NCBI RefSeq assembly: GCF_003664995.1
Contig: NZ_JFHL01000002.1
Location: 310,001 to 374,000 of the forward strand
Source: Mesotoga sp. BH458_6_3_2_1
GTDB lineage: Bacteria; Thermotogota; Thermotogae; Petrotogales; Kosmotogaceae
DNA length: 64,000 nt
Direction: 5' to 3'
The position numbers and the translations under genes were made by a program. Of this stretch, positions 49,214 through 58,237 are shown one piece after another; the first letter of the stretch is position 1; each line of letters opens with the position of its first letter. The notes below the pieces were generated by a model, which was given only the letters and a program-made list of their open reading frames with translations, made no database searches and was not told the DNA's origin.

Positions 49214-51674
49214 AAGACTGTTTGTAATTATTGCATTGGTTCTGACCTCTGCTTTTGCTGCAGCAACTATGATTCCCACAAGAATCACAATTCTTGACAA
49301 CAGAGTGATCTCAGATAATGAGGTTCTTGGGATGTTGAACATTCAACGTGGTAAAGAGATCAGCGATTCCGAAATCAGAGATGCATTGGAAAGAGTAAAG
49401 AGCAGTGGCTATTTTTCCGACGTCTACTACTCCTTTGATGAATCCTCTAACCTTTTATCAATACAGGTTAAAGAGTATCCCGTGGTGGATGTTGTAGTTG
49501 CGTTCGATGGACCAAAAGTCGTTGAAGAATCTGTTCTGGAGTCTGTTTCAGTTATTAAAAGTGGCAAGCCTATGAATCCCTCCAGACTTATGTATGACAT
49601 TCCGCTCACTTTGGAAGCCATTGAGGCTGAATTAAGCGGAAACGGTTACATAGAACCGTTTGTCAAAGTAGATTGGGAAACAGATAAGAGCAGATCAGAC
49701 ATCTTTTCCGGCAACATTTCTGACAGGGTGAAGGTAACCTTCAAAGTCAAAGTCTCCTTCCTCTGGGAAATTACGATAGATGCACCTATTTCCGATGACG
49801 CAAAATCCTATCTCGCTAGTAAGCTGCAGATAAATTACTTGAAGAAATATTACGATACCTCGATTCTTATAAGGTGGATTAATTCAAAGAAAAAGTACGT
49901 CCCCAAGATAGAAGACATAAACACAGTTGTTCAGACAATTTACAGTACTTACTACGCTAATCGAAATGGCCATTGGGGACTTGACGACTTTACTTACCAA
50001 GCAATGATCGTGACGTTGAACAATGCTTTGAAAAGCGTGAGGCAGGTAACCCTTCCTGAAGAGGTGAAGGAAAGCAGCGCGTTATCGATGAGCATAACCT
50101 TTACACCTGTAGAATATGTGAAGTCTGATTTCAGTCTTAGGAGCGTTTTTGTTGAAGGAAACGTCAATCTCCAAAAAGGCGAAATCCTTCGGGAGACCGG
50201 GCTTATCGAAGGTCAAAAGGTTGACAACGAAGTCGCAACGAAGGCTATCCAGGCTGTTCAGGATTTGTACAGCGACAGTGGGTATCCCTTCATGAGAATC
50301 GAGCCAGCAATCGATGAGAAGATAGGTTTCTTCAGTCTCAAGATTACGGAGCCGCTAGTCAGAGATGTCACGGTCGAGTTTGATGGTCCAAAGAAGACAC
50401 AGGACTATCTGATTAGTGAGAAGATAGTTATAGGAAAGAACAAGGTCTTGTCCTTAGATGAACTTAGAAACACCTATGCGTTCTTGAACAACACAGGCTA
50501 TTTTTCCAAAGTGGACATCGTTCCCGTACCTGTCGGTACGGATGCTCTCGACGTCAATATCACGCTCAGGGAAACCGATAAGAATAACAAAATTGGCGGC
50601 GGCGGAGGCTGGCAGAATGGACTGAATCTCTATCTGGACCTCGGCCTTCTCAATGTTTGGGGTTACGGTCAGAACATTTCAACTACTCTCAGCGTTACGC
50701 TTCCCATGCCTAATAATAAGGAAATAGTTATCACTAACGGTGCCACTGAAACAACTACTAGAAGACCTGCCTTTGATGCTACGATCGGTTATTCAATACC
50801 GAAAATCGCTGGCTCTCGTCTTGATCTTGATACAGCCTTCAAACTAAAATTTACCGGATTTAATACGACTGTCGATTCAACGGATACCCTGGTTGAAAAG
50901 TCATCGCAGGAAACTGAGTTCATGTTTTCCTTGACTCCTATCTACAATATCTCGCCAGGACAGAAAGTTGGATTCACTGCCGGCTATGAATACTTGATGT
51001 CCGAGAGTCAGGTTTCCACAGCGACCAAGGCATCAACCGGAACAGAGACAGGCAGACTATCCGAAAGTTTTGACGGTCTCTTCACCGGTTTGAGCTACGA
51101 ACTTACGACTCGTGATGATCTTATGAGGCCGACGATGGGAAGCGAGTACCTTGCAGGGTTGAACGTCAGAGGGATATTTGGAAAGGAAAACAAGTTATTT
51201 GTATCAGGTTACGTAGAATATAGGAACTTCATGTCTATAGGAGATCCAGTTCTCGGATTCAGAATAAGAACTCAGCAGTTATTCCCTCTTTCTCCTCAGG
51301 GGGTCTTCAGGAGCTATTTGTTGAGCCCCGACACATTCATTAGGGTAAGAGGTTCACAGAGTATAGGTCAAAACGCGTACGGGGTAACCGTCGGTTCTGC
51401 GCAGTTAAGATATCCGCTTACGCCTGAAGCTTCATCAATACCAGTAGACGTTGTAGGGTTTGGCGATCTGCTTTTCTATCGCAATACCTCTGGTGGAGAT
51501 GTTATTGGAGGTAACTTCCTTGCAGACTTCGGTCTCTGTTTGGATATCTCAATACCTATGATTGGACTAGTCAGACTGGGTTATGGATATAATACTTATC
51601 TGGCTGATCAAAGTTCGACGACTGGGAAGCCCTATTATGGAACACCCTTCTTTGGTTTCGGACCTGCCTTCTGA
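49203..51674 (+). CDS. bamA: Omp85/BamA-like outer-membrane assembly protein
   Basis: An 823-residue outer-membrane protein with a signal peptide (about residues 1-20). POTRA-like modules lie at about 25-100, 310-390 and 392-470 (each with a GYF/GYPF turn, such as SSGYFSDVYY and NNTGYFSKVDI). A C-terminal beta-barrel from about 475 ends in FGFGPAF, with the terminal Phe typical of outer-membrane proteins. It inserts proteins into the toga outer membrane. A region of about 200 residues between the first and second POTRA blocks is unusual. Last gene of the 20-gene run. Confidence 0.9.
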   Translation: MSTRRLFVIIALVLTSAFAAATMIPTRITILDNRVISDNEVLGMLNIQRGKEISDSEIRDALERVKSSGYFSDVYYSFDESSNLLSIQVKEYPVVDVVVAFDGPKVVEESVLESVSVIKSGKPMNPSRLMYDIPLTLEAIEAELSGNGYIEPFVKVDWETDKSRSDIFSGNISDRVKVTFKVKVSFLWEITIDAPISDDAKSYLASKLQINYLKKYYDTSILIRWINSKKKYVPKIEDINTVVQTIYSTYYANRNGHWGLDDFTYQAMIVTLNNALKSVRQVTLPEEVKESSALSMSITFTPVEYVKSDFSLRSVFVEGNVNLQKGEILRETGLIEGQKVDNEVATKAIQAVQDLYSDSGYPFMRIEPAIDEKIGFFSLKITEPLVRDVTVEFDGPKKTQDYLISEKIVIGKNKVLSLDELRNTYAFLNNTGYFSKVDIVPVPVGTDALDVNITLRETDKNNKIGGGGGWQNGLNLYLDLGLLNVWGYGQNISTTLSVTLPMPNNKEIVITNGATETTTRRPAFDATIGYSIPKIAGSRLDLDTAFKLKFTGFNTTVDSTDTLVEKSSQETEFMFSLTPIYNISPGQKVGFTAGYEYLMSESQVSTATKASTGTETGRLSESFDGLFTGLSYELTTRDDLMRPTMGSEYLAGLNVRGIFGKENKLFVSGYVEYRNFMSIGDPVLGFRIRTQQLFPLSPQGVFRSYLLSPDTFIRVRGSQSIGQNAYGVTVGSAQLRYPLTPEASSIPVDVVGFGDLLFYRNTSGGDVIGGNFLADFGLCLDISIPMIGLVRLGYGYNTYLADQSSTTGKPYYGTPFFGFGPAF

Positions 51675-51680
51675 TAGAAC

Positions 51681-51710
51681 AAAAAAGCGCGGCGTCTGCC
51701 GCGCTTTTTT
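51681..51710. terminator. Bidirectional intrinsic terminator
   Basis: GCGCGGC (51687-51693) pairs with GCCGCGC (51698-51704) around GTCT. A-run and T-run flank both sides, so it serves the plus-strand operon and the converging minus-strand operon. Confidence 0.92.
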
Positions 51711-51718
51711 CTATACCA

Positions 51719-52678
51719 TCATCTTATTGTGTGAAGGAAGTTCAGAACAGAGGACGAGTTGGCAACTGGATTATACCCGCCTTCCTGAACTATCAGTTTC
51801 TGAACATCAATTTCACCGATGAGCCTTCCCATCATTGAGAAGTCTTCATCATTCAAATTGAAGTGGCCAATGCCGTCGTTCTTGTGGCCGTCAATTCCCA
51901 AGGAAATAATGAGCAAGTCTGGAGCAAAGTCATCTATCTCCTGAAGAGCCTTTGAAAGTGTGCGCATGTATTCAGGACCTTCTGTCCCGCCGGCAAGCGG
52001 AAAATTCATGTTAAACCCTTCTCCAGAATCTGAACCTATCTCCCATGGATTACCGCTTATCCACGGATAAAATATCTTTGGATCACCATGGATTGAAACA
52101 TAGAAGACTGTGTCGTCATAATAAAAAATCTCCTGGGTACCATTGCCATGATGAAAATCAACATCCAGAATCGCAACAAAACCCCTCGTGTGCTTCTGGT
52201 AATACCTGGCAGCAATTGCCGCGTTGTTGAAGTAGCAATAACCTCCGCCAGTCGATATTCCAGCATGATGTCCAGGCGGTCTGCATAGCGCATAGGATAC
52301 ACTTTCGCTTTCAAGAATAGAATCTACAGCATTCAGGGCTGTGGAGACGGATGCTAGGGCTCCAAGATAGCAGCCCGAAGTGACTGGGGTACCTGTGTCA
52401 AAAAGCTTATCATACCCAAAAACCTCTGGAAAGTATTCTCTGTCTTTTGATACAGATAGACTCTTTTCTTTTAACCATTCTACATATTCAGGTGTATGAA
52501 CCTGGTATACATGAGAACAATGGTAGTCACGCGGTTCCTTAATCTGGAATCCAGACGATTCCAGAGCACTCCGAATTGCCTCAATTCTCTCCGGTTTGTC
52601 TGGATTTTCAATCCAAATCCCATCTTCAAGCTCTTTCATTGGCAGATGAAAGAGATGTCTTCTATCGTAAAAAACCAT
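51719..52678 (-). CDS. Histone deacetylase/acetylpolyamine amidohydrolase family protein
   Basis: A 319-residue zinc deacetylase. Motifs are RPPGHHA near residue 132, LDVDFHHGNGTQEIF near 168 (zinc Asp and His), SIHGDP and SLGIDGHKND near 252. The Tyr of the catalytic EGGYN motif is present near residue 297. Bacterial members deacetylate polyamines, acetoin-related proteins or other substrates; the natural one is unknown. Start ATG 52678 shares a base with the rpiB stop. Last gene of the metG operon. Confidence 0.88.
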   Translation of the reverse strand: MVFYDRRHLFHLPMKELEDGIWIENPDKPERIEAIRSALESSGFQIKEPRDYHCSHVYQVHTPEYVEWLKEKSLSVSKDREYFPEVFGYDKLFDTGTPVTSGCYLGALASVSTALNAVDSILESESVSYALCRPPGHHAGISTGGGYCYFNNAAIAARYYQKHTRGFVAILDVDFHHGNGTQEIFYYDDTVFYVSIHGDPKIFYPWISGNPWEIGSDSGEGFNMNFPLAGGTEGPEYMRTLSKALQEIDDFAPDLLIISLGIDGHKNDGIGHFNLNDEDFSMMGRLIGEIDVQKLIVQEGGYNPVANSSSVLNFLHTIR

Positions 52679-53139
52679 CAACTGTCTGTCACCCGATTCT
52701 CATCGACCTTAATTTCAAGTTTATCAACTCTTTTCTGGTGACGGCCGCCTTCTTCTGACGAGCTGAGAAAAGCATCAACAATCCAACTTGCCAGTTCGCT
52801 GCCAATCAGTCTGCCTCCGAGAACAAGAACGTTAGCGTGGTTGTGTCTTCTGGCAAGCGCTGCCATCTCGGGGAAAAAGCATAGAGCTGCCCGAATGCCT
52901 CTGTGCTTGTTTGCCGCAATCGACATCCCAATTCCAGTTCCACAAAGCAAAACGCCAAAATCTGCTTCCCCATTCGTTACTGATCCACATACCTTCTGAG
53001 AAAAGTCAGGATAGTCCACCGAATAGGTGCCCGATTCCGGACCAAGATCATATACTGTGTGACCCTTTTTCTCTATGTATCTAACGAGATAGGATTTCAG
53101 CTCATATGCAGCGTGATCAGAACCAATCGCAATCTTCAT
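52678..53139 (-). CDS. rpiB: Ribose-5-phosphate isomerase B
   Basis: A 153-residue RpiB interconverting ribose 5-phosphate and ribulose 5-phosphate. Motifs: IAIGSDHAAYELK at the N-terminus, VLLCGTGIGMSIAANKHRGIRAAL with the active Cys near residue 66, and RHNHANVLVLGGRLIG. It lies between lexA and the deacetylase gene in a compact operon. Confidence 0.96.
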   Translation of the reverse strand: MKIAIGSDHAAYELKSYLVRYIEKKGHTVYDLGPESGTYSVDYPDFSQKVCGSVTNGEADFGVLLCGTGIGMSIAANKHRGIRAALCFFPEMAALARRHNHANVLVLGGRLIGSELASWIVDAFLSSSEEGGRHQKRVDKLEIKVDENRVTDS

Positions 53140-53162
53140 CTTATGACTCCTAATTTTTCAAA

Positions 53163-53789
53163 TTACTTGTACCAGCGGAGGACTCCGGAAAGCCGGCCCT
53201 GTATCTTCACTCTATTTGCTTCTACGACGATAGGAAGCATCTCCGGATTTGAAGGCACAAGTCGAATCTTTGGTCCTTCGTTTTCATACTTCTTGAGAGT
53301 AGCGTACTCATCATCTATTAAAGCCACCACAATGTCGCCATTATTCGCCCACTCCTGTTTTCTTATAATCACGAAGTCGCCATTTACTATATGGGAATCA
53401 ATCATACTGTTGCCGGTGACTCTCAACATATAGTACTCAAATCCTCTTCTAATCATCCAAAGAGGAACTGGGATCTTCTCTTCTTCTGTTTGAACAGCCT
53501 GTACTGCTTCGCCCGCTGCAACATTGCCGATGACAGGGAGCATGACCACATCTTCGCCAGGTGTCAGTGAAGAACCGTCTGGGCTTTTTAAGACTCTTAT
53601 TCCACGAGAGACACCTGTTCTTTCGATGTAGCCCTTCTTCTCCAGAGACTCGAGATGTTTTGCCACTCCCCGAGGAGAAGAAATGTCAAAATCTCTACAG
53701 ATGTCTCTGATGCTTGGCGGGTAACCATAAAGCTTAATGAAGTTCTCGATGTACTCCAGAATCTTCTTCTGTTTCTCCGTCAGCGTCAA
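53163..53789 (-). CDS. lexA: LexA repressor
   Basis: A 208-residue SOS repressor. A winged helix-turn-helix occupies residues 1-65. The autocleavage site is Ala92-Gly93 in NVAAGEAV, and the serine-lysine dyad is Ser128 (GNSMID) and Lys166 (ATLKK). I start at TTG 53789, because GGGGGTG lies about 8 nt upstream and the protein then has the normal LexA start LTEKQ; the in-frame ATG at 53828 would add 13 atypical residues and overlap gyrA. It lies in the metG-gyrA operon. I did not find a recognisable SOS box at the operon promoter. Confidence 0.93.
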   Translation of the reverse strand: MTLTEKQKKILEYIENFIKLYGYPPSIRDICRDFDISSPRGVAKHLESLEKKGYIERTGVSRGIRVLKSPDGSSLTPGEDVVMLPVIGNVAAGEAVQAVQTEEEKIPVPLWMIRRGFEYYMLRVTGNSMIDSHIVNGDFVIIRKQEWANNGDIVVALIDDEYATLKKYENEGPKIRLVPSNPEMLPIVVEANRVKIQGRLSGVLRWYK

Positions 53790-53820
53790 TTCATGACACC
53801 CCCTATTCTCGGCCGGGATC

Positions 53821-56247
53821 TCAGTCAACTACTACAGCCATCGTCGCAACGATATCGTTTTCTTTTAGATCCACTATCCTGACTCCCTTGGTCACTCTTC
53901 CAGTGGGTCTAACCTGGGAAATGGGGATTCTTATTGACATCCCTGACTTGGTAGCAAGTATCACTCCATCATCGCCATTAACCACAAGAGTTCCAATAAC
54001 TTGACCAATCTTCTCCAGCCCATAAATATTCTTCACTCCCAAGCCGCCCCGGTTCTGACATCTGTATTCTGAAATGCGGGTTCTCTTGCCGCCGCCTTTC
54101 TGAGTCGCAGTGAGAAGAAATCTCTCATCTTCGGCCGCTACGATGTTAGCTCCGACGACTTCATCGTTCTTCTTCAGCCTGATTCCCATCACGCCCGCGG
54201 CGCTCCTGCCCATCGAACGTACCTGTTCGAGAGAGAATCTAATCACCATACCATTTTTCGTAGAGATAATAATTGTGTCATTCTCTTTTGTTGTAAGCGA
54301 CGCATCAATAACTCTGTCGCTTTCGTTCAAGCTGATAGCCTTGATTCCGGACACACGGACATTAAGGAAGGCCTCAAACTCAGTCTTCTTTATCTTGCCG
54401 GAACGGGTTGTAATGACGAGATGCTTTCCTTTAACCTCTTCCCTTCTTGTTGAAAGAACGGCCTGAACGTTTTCGTCGGGGTCGATCTTTATGTAATTTG
54501 CAAGGAGCTTTCCCTTTGAGTCCCTTGAAGAGTGATCAATTATGTGATTGCTCAGCACGTATGCTTTGCCCTTCGAAGTTATGATAACAGTTTTGCTAAG
54601 CCTCGTAGTCGTCAGTATATTGACGACAAAATCCTCTTCACCTGTTCGTACTCCAATGACACCCTTACCGCCTCTGCCTTGCTTCCTGTAACTTTCGAGA
54701 GGAGTTGACTTTATGTAGCCCTTCTTCGTTACCATGAGAACGATTTCTTCATCGGGGATCACATCTTCTATGTTGAAATCCGTTCCGTTTCCTAGATCAA
54801 TTTTGGTTCGCCTTGCATCACCATACTTTTCTTTTATCTCACCGAGTTCTTTCTGAATAATCTCGTAAACCTTCTCATCACTCGCGAGAATCAATCTGTA
54901 TTCGTTGATTTTAGCGACTAAATCTCTGTATTCATTGAGAAGCTTCTCAATTTCCATTCCTGTCAGTTTTCCCATTCTCATGTCAAGAATTGCGGAACTT
55001 TGCTCCTGGGTTACTTCAAGAGTCTCCATTAGGTTTTTTGAAGCTTCCTCAGCATTTGCCGAATTGCGAATAATGTCAACAACTGTATCGATGGATCTTG
55101 TAGCCTTAGTCAAACCCTCAACAATGTGCGCTCTTCTTGATGCCTGCTCAAGGTCGTATTCAGTCTTGGCTCTAATTACATTGAACCGGTGAGAAAGAAA
55201 GCCCTGAAGAATTTGCTTGAGATTCAGTACTCTTGGGCGCTTCTTCTCGTCGATAACCAGCATGTTCACGCTGAATGTCGTCTGCAGTTGGGTGTGCTTG
55301 AACAGGAGATTAAGAACAACATTCGGGTCGGCTCCTCGTTTCAACTCTATTACTACTCTGAGTCCCTTTTGATCGGATTCATCCCTAATATTCCTTATCT
55401 GGAGATCGCGATGGTTCTGAGTGGCATTAACGATTTGTTGTATGAGATCTGCTTTCGATGTATTGTAAGGTATCTCATGAACAACAATTTGAGAACTTCC
55501 CGCCGACTCCTCAATCTCTGCAATTGCCCTGACAGTCATGCGGCCCTTTCCTTCCTGATAAATCGATGGAATCGATCCTGCATCCATTATCATGCCGCCA
55601 GTCGGAAAATCAGGTCCTTTAACGTATTTTAGAAGGTCGGAAACCGTACATTCAGGGTCACTAATTAGCAGATTTACGGCTTCTACAATCTCGATTAGAT
55701 TGTGCGGAGGAATGCTAGTCATCATTCCGACAGCGATTCCAGAAGTACCATTGAGAAGTAGATTGGGAATCTTAGTTGGAAGCACATCTGGTTCAGAAAG
55801 AGACCCATCAAAGTTGGGCAGCATTGGGACTGTGTTCTTATCGATATCCTGAAGAAGTTCTTCAGACAAGGATTGCATCCTTGCTTCGGTGTATCGCATT
55901 GCAGCTGGTGGATCTCTGTCGATTGACCCAAAGTTGCCCTGTCCCTCAACAAGGGGATAACGCATCGAGAAAGATTGAGCCATTCTGACAAGGGCATCGT
56001 ATATAGCGGCGTCACCGTGTGGATGGAACTTTCCCATGACCTCTCCAACGATACGCGCGCTCTTCTTGAAGCCTTGGTTATGGCGAAGACCAAGTTCCGA
56101 CATTCCGAAGAGTATTCTTCTTTGCACGGGCTTCAAACCGTCACGCAAGTCAGGAATAGCTCTACCTACAATTACGCTCATTGAATAGAGCATATATGAA
56201 TTAATCAGTTCATCGTCGATGTTCTTATGAATTATCTCTTCAGGCAA
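53821..56247 (-). CDS. gyrA: DNA gyrase subunit A
   Basis: An 808-residue GyrA. The winged-helix domain carries catalytic Tyr119 in [10 protein letters not shown]. The C-terminal six-bladed domain includes a GyrA-box-like QGRGGKG near residue 525, marking gyrase rather than topoisomerase IV. The residue equivalent to E. coli Ser83 is Ala80 ([10 protein letters not shown]), while the Asp87 equivalent is kept as Asp84. It starts with TTG and follows metG after 22 bp. Confidence 0.96.
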   Translation of the reverse strand: MPEEIIHKNIDDELINSYMLYSMSVIVGRAIPDLRDGLKPVQRRILFGMSELGLRHNQGFKKSARIVGEVMGKFHPHGDAAIYDALVRMAQSFSMRYPLVEGQGNFGSIDRDPPAAMRYTEARMQSLSEELLQDIDKNTVPMLPNFDGSLSEPDVLPTKIPNLLLNGTSGIAVGMMTSIPPHNLIEIVEAVNLLISDPECTVSDLLKYVKGPDFPTGGMIMDAGSIPSIYQEGKGRMTVRAIAEIEESAGSSQIVVHEIPYNTSKADLIQQIVNATQNHRDLQIRNIRDESDQKGLRVVIELKRGADPNVVLNLLFKHTQLQTTFSVNMLVIDEKKRPRVLNLKQILQGFLSHRFNVIRAKTEYDLEQASRRAHIVEGLTKATRSIDTVVDIIRNSANAEEASKNLMETLEVTQEQSSAILDMRMGKLTGMEIEKLLNEYRDLVAKINEYRLILASDEKVYEIIQKELGEIKEKYGDARRTKIDLGNGTDFNIEDVIPDEEIVLMVTKKGYIKSTPLESYRKQGRGGKGVIGVRTGEEDFVVNILTTTRLSKTVIITSKGKAYVLSNHIIDHSSRDSKGKLLANYIKIDPDENVQAVLSTRREEVKGKHLVITTRSGKIKKTEFEAFLNVRVSGIKAISLNESDRVIDASLTTKENDTIIISTKNGMVIRFSLEQVRSMGRSAAGVMGIRLKKNDEVVGANIVAAEDERFLLTATQKGGGKRTRISEYRCQNRGGLGVKNIYGLEKIGQVIGTLVVNGDDGVILATKSGMSIRIPISQVRPTGRVTKGVRIVDLKENDIVATMAVVVD

Positions 56248-56269
56248 AGACGTTATCCTCCTCTAATCG

Positions 56270-58177
56270 TTAAGAAACTTTTGCGCCGGGAAGCAGATCC
56301 TTATGTACAGTCAGTAACGAAAGCGAGTCTCCAATCTTTGCAGCTAGAATCATCCCGTTCGACTCTATTCCCATTAACTTTGCAGGCTGCAGATTTGCAA
56401 CGACAACTATTTTCATACCAATTAGCTCATCTGCACTGTAGAACTGAGCAATACCAGCAACTACCTGTCGCCTTCCGAATTCTCCCAAATCAAGCTGCAA
56501 TCTCATGAGCTTTCTTGACTTAGGAACAATCTCTGCTTCAATAACACTAGCCACTCTTAGCTCAACCTTTGAGAAATCGTCTATGCTTATCAAAAGATTA
56601 TCCTTAGCTTCTGCCAGCATGTCTTCGTTCTCCACTTCTGTCACCTTCCTGTGTTTTTCAGTATCGATTCTTGGAAAGATCGGCTCGCCGTGACGGACTT
56701 CATTACATGCAGGCAAGGCTGCCCAATTGAGATCTTTGAAAGTCATTTTCTCATCAAGGGCCAGTCTCTTCCTGATCTCGCCAGCCGTTTTGAACATCAC
56801 GGGCTCTATCATTAGCGAAACGTTTTTCAGGACACGAACCAGATTGTGCAAAACAGAGTTCAGCCGTTCTTTACTCTCAAGATTCTTTCCCAGCTTCCAT
56901 GGTTCAGTCAAGTCGATATATTTGTTGCCAAATCGAATGAGTTCCCAAATTCCTTCAAGAGCCTGAGTAAACTTCAGCTGATCCATTGACTCCCGATAAG
57001 TTGAGAATGTGCGTTCAGCAAGCTCTCTAAGAGTATCATCTACTGGATCTTCGATGCCCATTTCAGGTACAAGACCCTTGTTGAACTTCTGAATCATAAC
57101 AATTGTCCGATGTAGAAGATTTCCCAGATCGTTTGCAAGATCGGCATTGATCCTTCCTATTAGATTGTCCTCAGAAAAGTCGCCATCTCTACCGAACTGG
57201 ATATCCCGCAACAGGTAATATCTCAAAGAGTCGTTTCCATAAATATTTACAAAAGCCATTGGACTGATAGCATTACCAAGCGATTTGGAAATCTTCTGAC
57301 CGTTTACCGTCAACCATCCGTGCGCATAAATCTGTTTTGGCAGAGGTATCCCCGCAGAGATAAGCATTGCGGGCCAAATAATAGAGTGGAAACGATTGAT
57401 CTCTTTTCCAATGAGATGTACATCTGCAGGCCAAAATCGCTCGAAAGTCTCGTTGTCATTAGGAAAACCGATGGCACTGAGGTAATTAATGAGGGCGTCT
57501 ACCCAAACATAGATTACGTGTTCTGGATCATCGGGCATCGGTACTCCCCAATTGAAAGACGTTCTCGTTATACTTAAATCCTTCAGTCCGGATTCAAGAA
57601 TTCTCAGCATTTCATTCTTTCTAAAATCCGGTTGGACAAACTCTGGGTTCTCTTTGTAGAGTTTGAGAAGAGGATCATTGTACTTCGAAAGTCTAAAAAA
57701 GTAGTTCTCTTCACTCACCCATTTCACTTCGCGGCCGCATTCTGGGCAAGTCTTCCCTTCCTTCAGATCTTCCTCATTCCAGAAAGTTTCATCTGGTATG
57801 CAGTACCACCCTTCGTATCTTCCCTTATATATATCACCGTTTTCCTTTAGTCGTGAAACGAATTCCTGCACGGTTCTCATGTGATTCTCATCAGTAGTTC
57901 TCACGAACCCATCGTTCGTCAATTCAAGCTCTTTCCATAGCTTTCTGAATTTCTCGGCCATTATATCGCAATATTCTTGAGCGTTGATATTTCTCGTTAG
58001 AGCTTCATTTAAGACCTTTTGACCGTGCTCATCGGTGCCAGTGAGGAAGAATACTTCATAGCCGGAGAGTCTCCTGTATCTGGCGATCACATCTGCAACT
58101 ATTGTGGAATAGGCAGAGCCAATGTGAGGCTCGCTATTTATGTAGTATATTGGCGTGGTAACATAGAACTTCTTCAC
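56270..58177 (-). CDS. metG: Methionyl-tRNA synthetase
   Basis: A 635-residue class I synthetase. The HIGH motif is present as HIGSAYST (near residue 18) and the KMSKS loop as KISKSLGN (near 296). In the connective peptide one metal-ligand position that is often Cys reads Asp (WYCIPDE), followed by TCPEC. A C-terminal tRNA-binding EMAP/Trbp111 domain (about residues 535-635) provides dimerisation. First gene of a five-gene operon with gyrA, lexA, rpiB and the deacetylase. It starts at ATG behind GGAGGTG. Confidence 0.96.
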   Translation of the reverse strand: MKKFYVTTPIYYINSEPHIGSAYSTIVADVIARYRRLSGYEVFFLTGTDEHGQKVLNEALTRNINAQEYCDIMAEKFRKLWKELELTNDGFVRTTDENHMRTVQEFVSRLKENGDIYKGRYEGWYCIPDETFWNEEDLKEGKTCPECGREVKWVSEENYFFRLSKYNDPLLKLYKENPEFVQPDFRKNEMLRILESGLKDLSITRTSFNWGVPMPDDPEHVIYVWVDALINYLSAIGFPNDNETFERFWPADVHLIGKEINRFHSIIWPAMLISAGIPLPKQIYAHGWLTVNGQKISKSLGNAISPMAFVNIYGNDSLRYYLLRDIQFGRDGDFSEDNLIGRINADLANDLGNLLHRTIVMIQKFNKGLVPEMGIEDPVDDTLRELAERTFSTYRESMDQLKFTQALEGIWELIRFGNKYIDLTEPWKLGKNLESKERLNSVLHNLVRVLKNVSLMIEPVMFKTAGEIRKRLALDEKMTFKDLNWAALPACNEVRHGEPIFPRIDTEKHRKVTEVENEDMLAEAKDNLLISIDDFSKVELRVASVIEAEIVPKSRKLMRLQLDLGEFGRRQVVAGIAQFYSADELIGMKIVVVANLQPAKLMGIESNGMILAAKIGDSLSLLTVHKDLLPGAKVS

Positions 58178-58194
58178 AGGACACCTCCAGAAGT

Positions 58195-58223
58195 ATTATA
58201 TCATTTACCTAGCTAAATGTATA
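58195..58223 (-). promoter_or_regulatory. Promoter of the metG-gyrA-lexA operon
   Basis: On the minus strand TATACA (58223-58218) and TATAAT (58200-58195) with a 17-bp spacer; the -10 is preceded by TGA, giving an extended -10 element. No T-box antiterminator motif is visible. Confidence 0.6.
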
Positions 58224-58237
58224 CCAGGAGAAATCAC

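Noticed and set aside
58178-58237. T-box leader before metG
   Set aside because: The space between the promoter and the start codon is too short, and no T-box motif or terminator is present.
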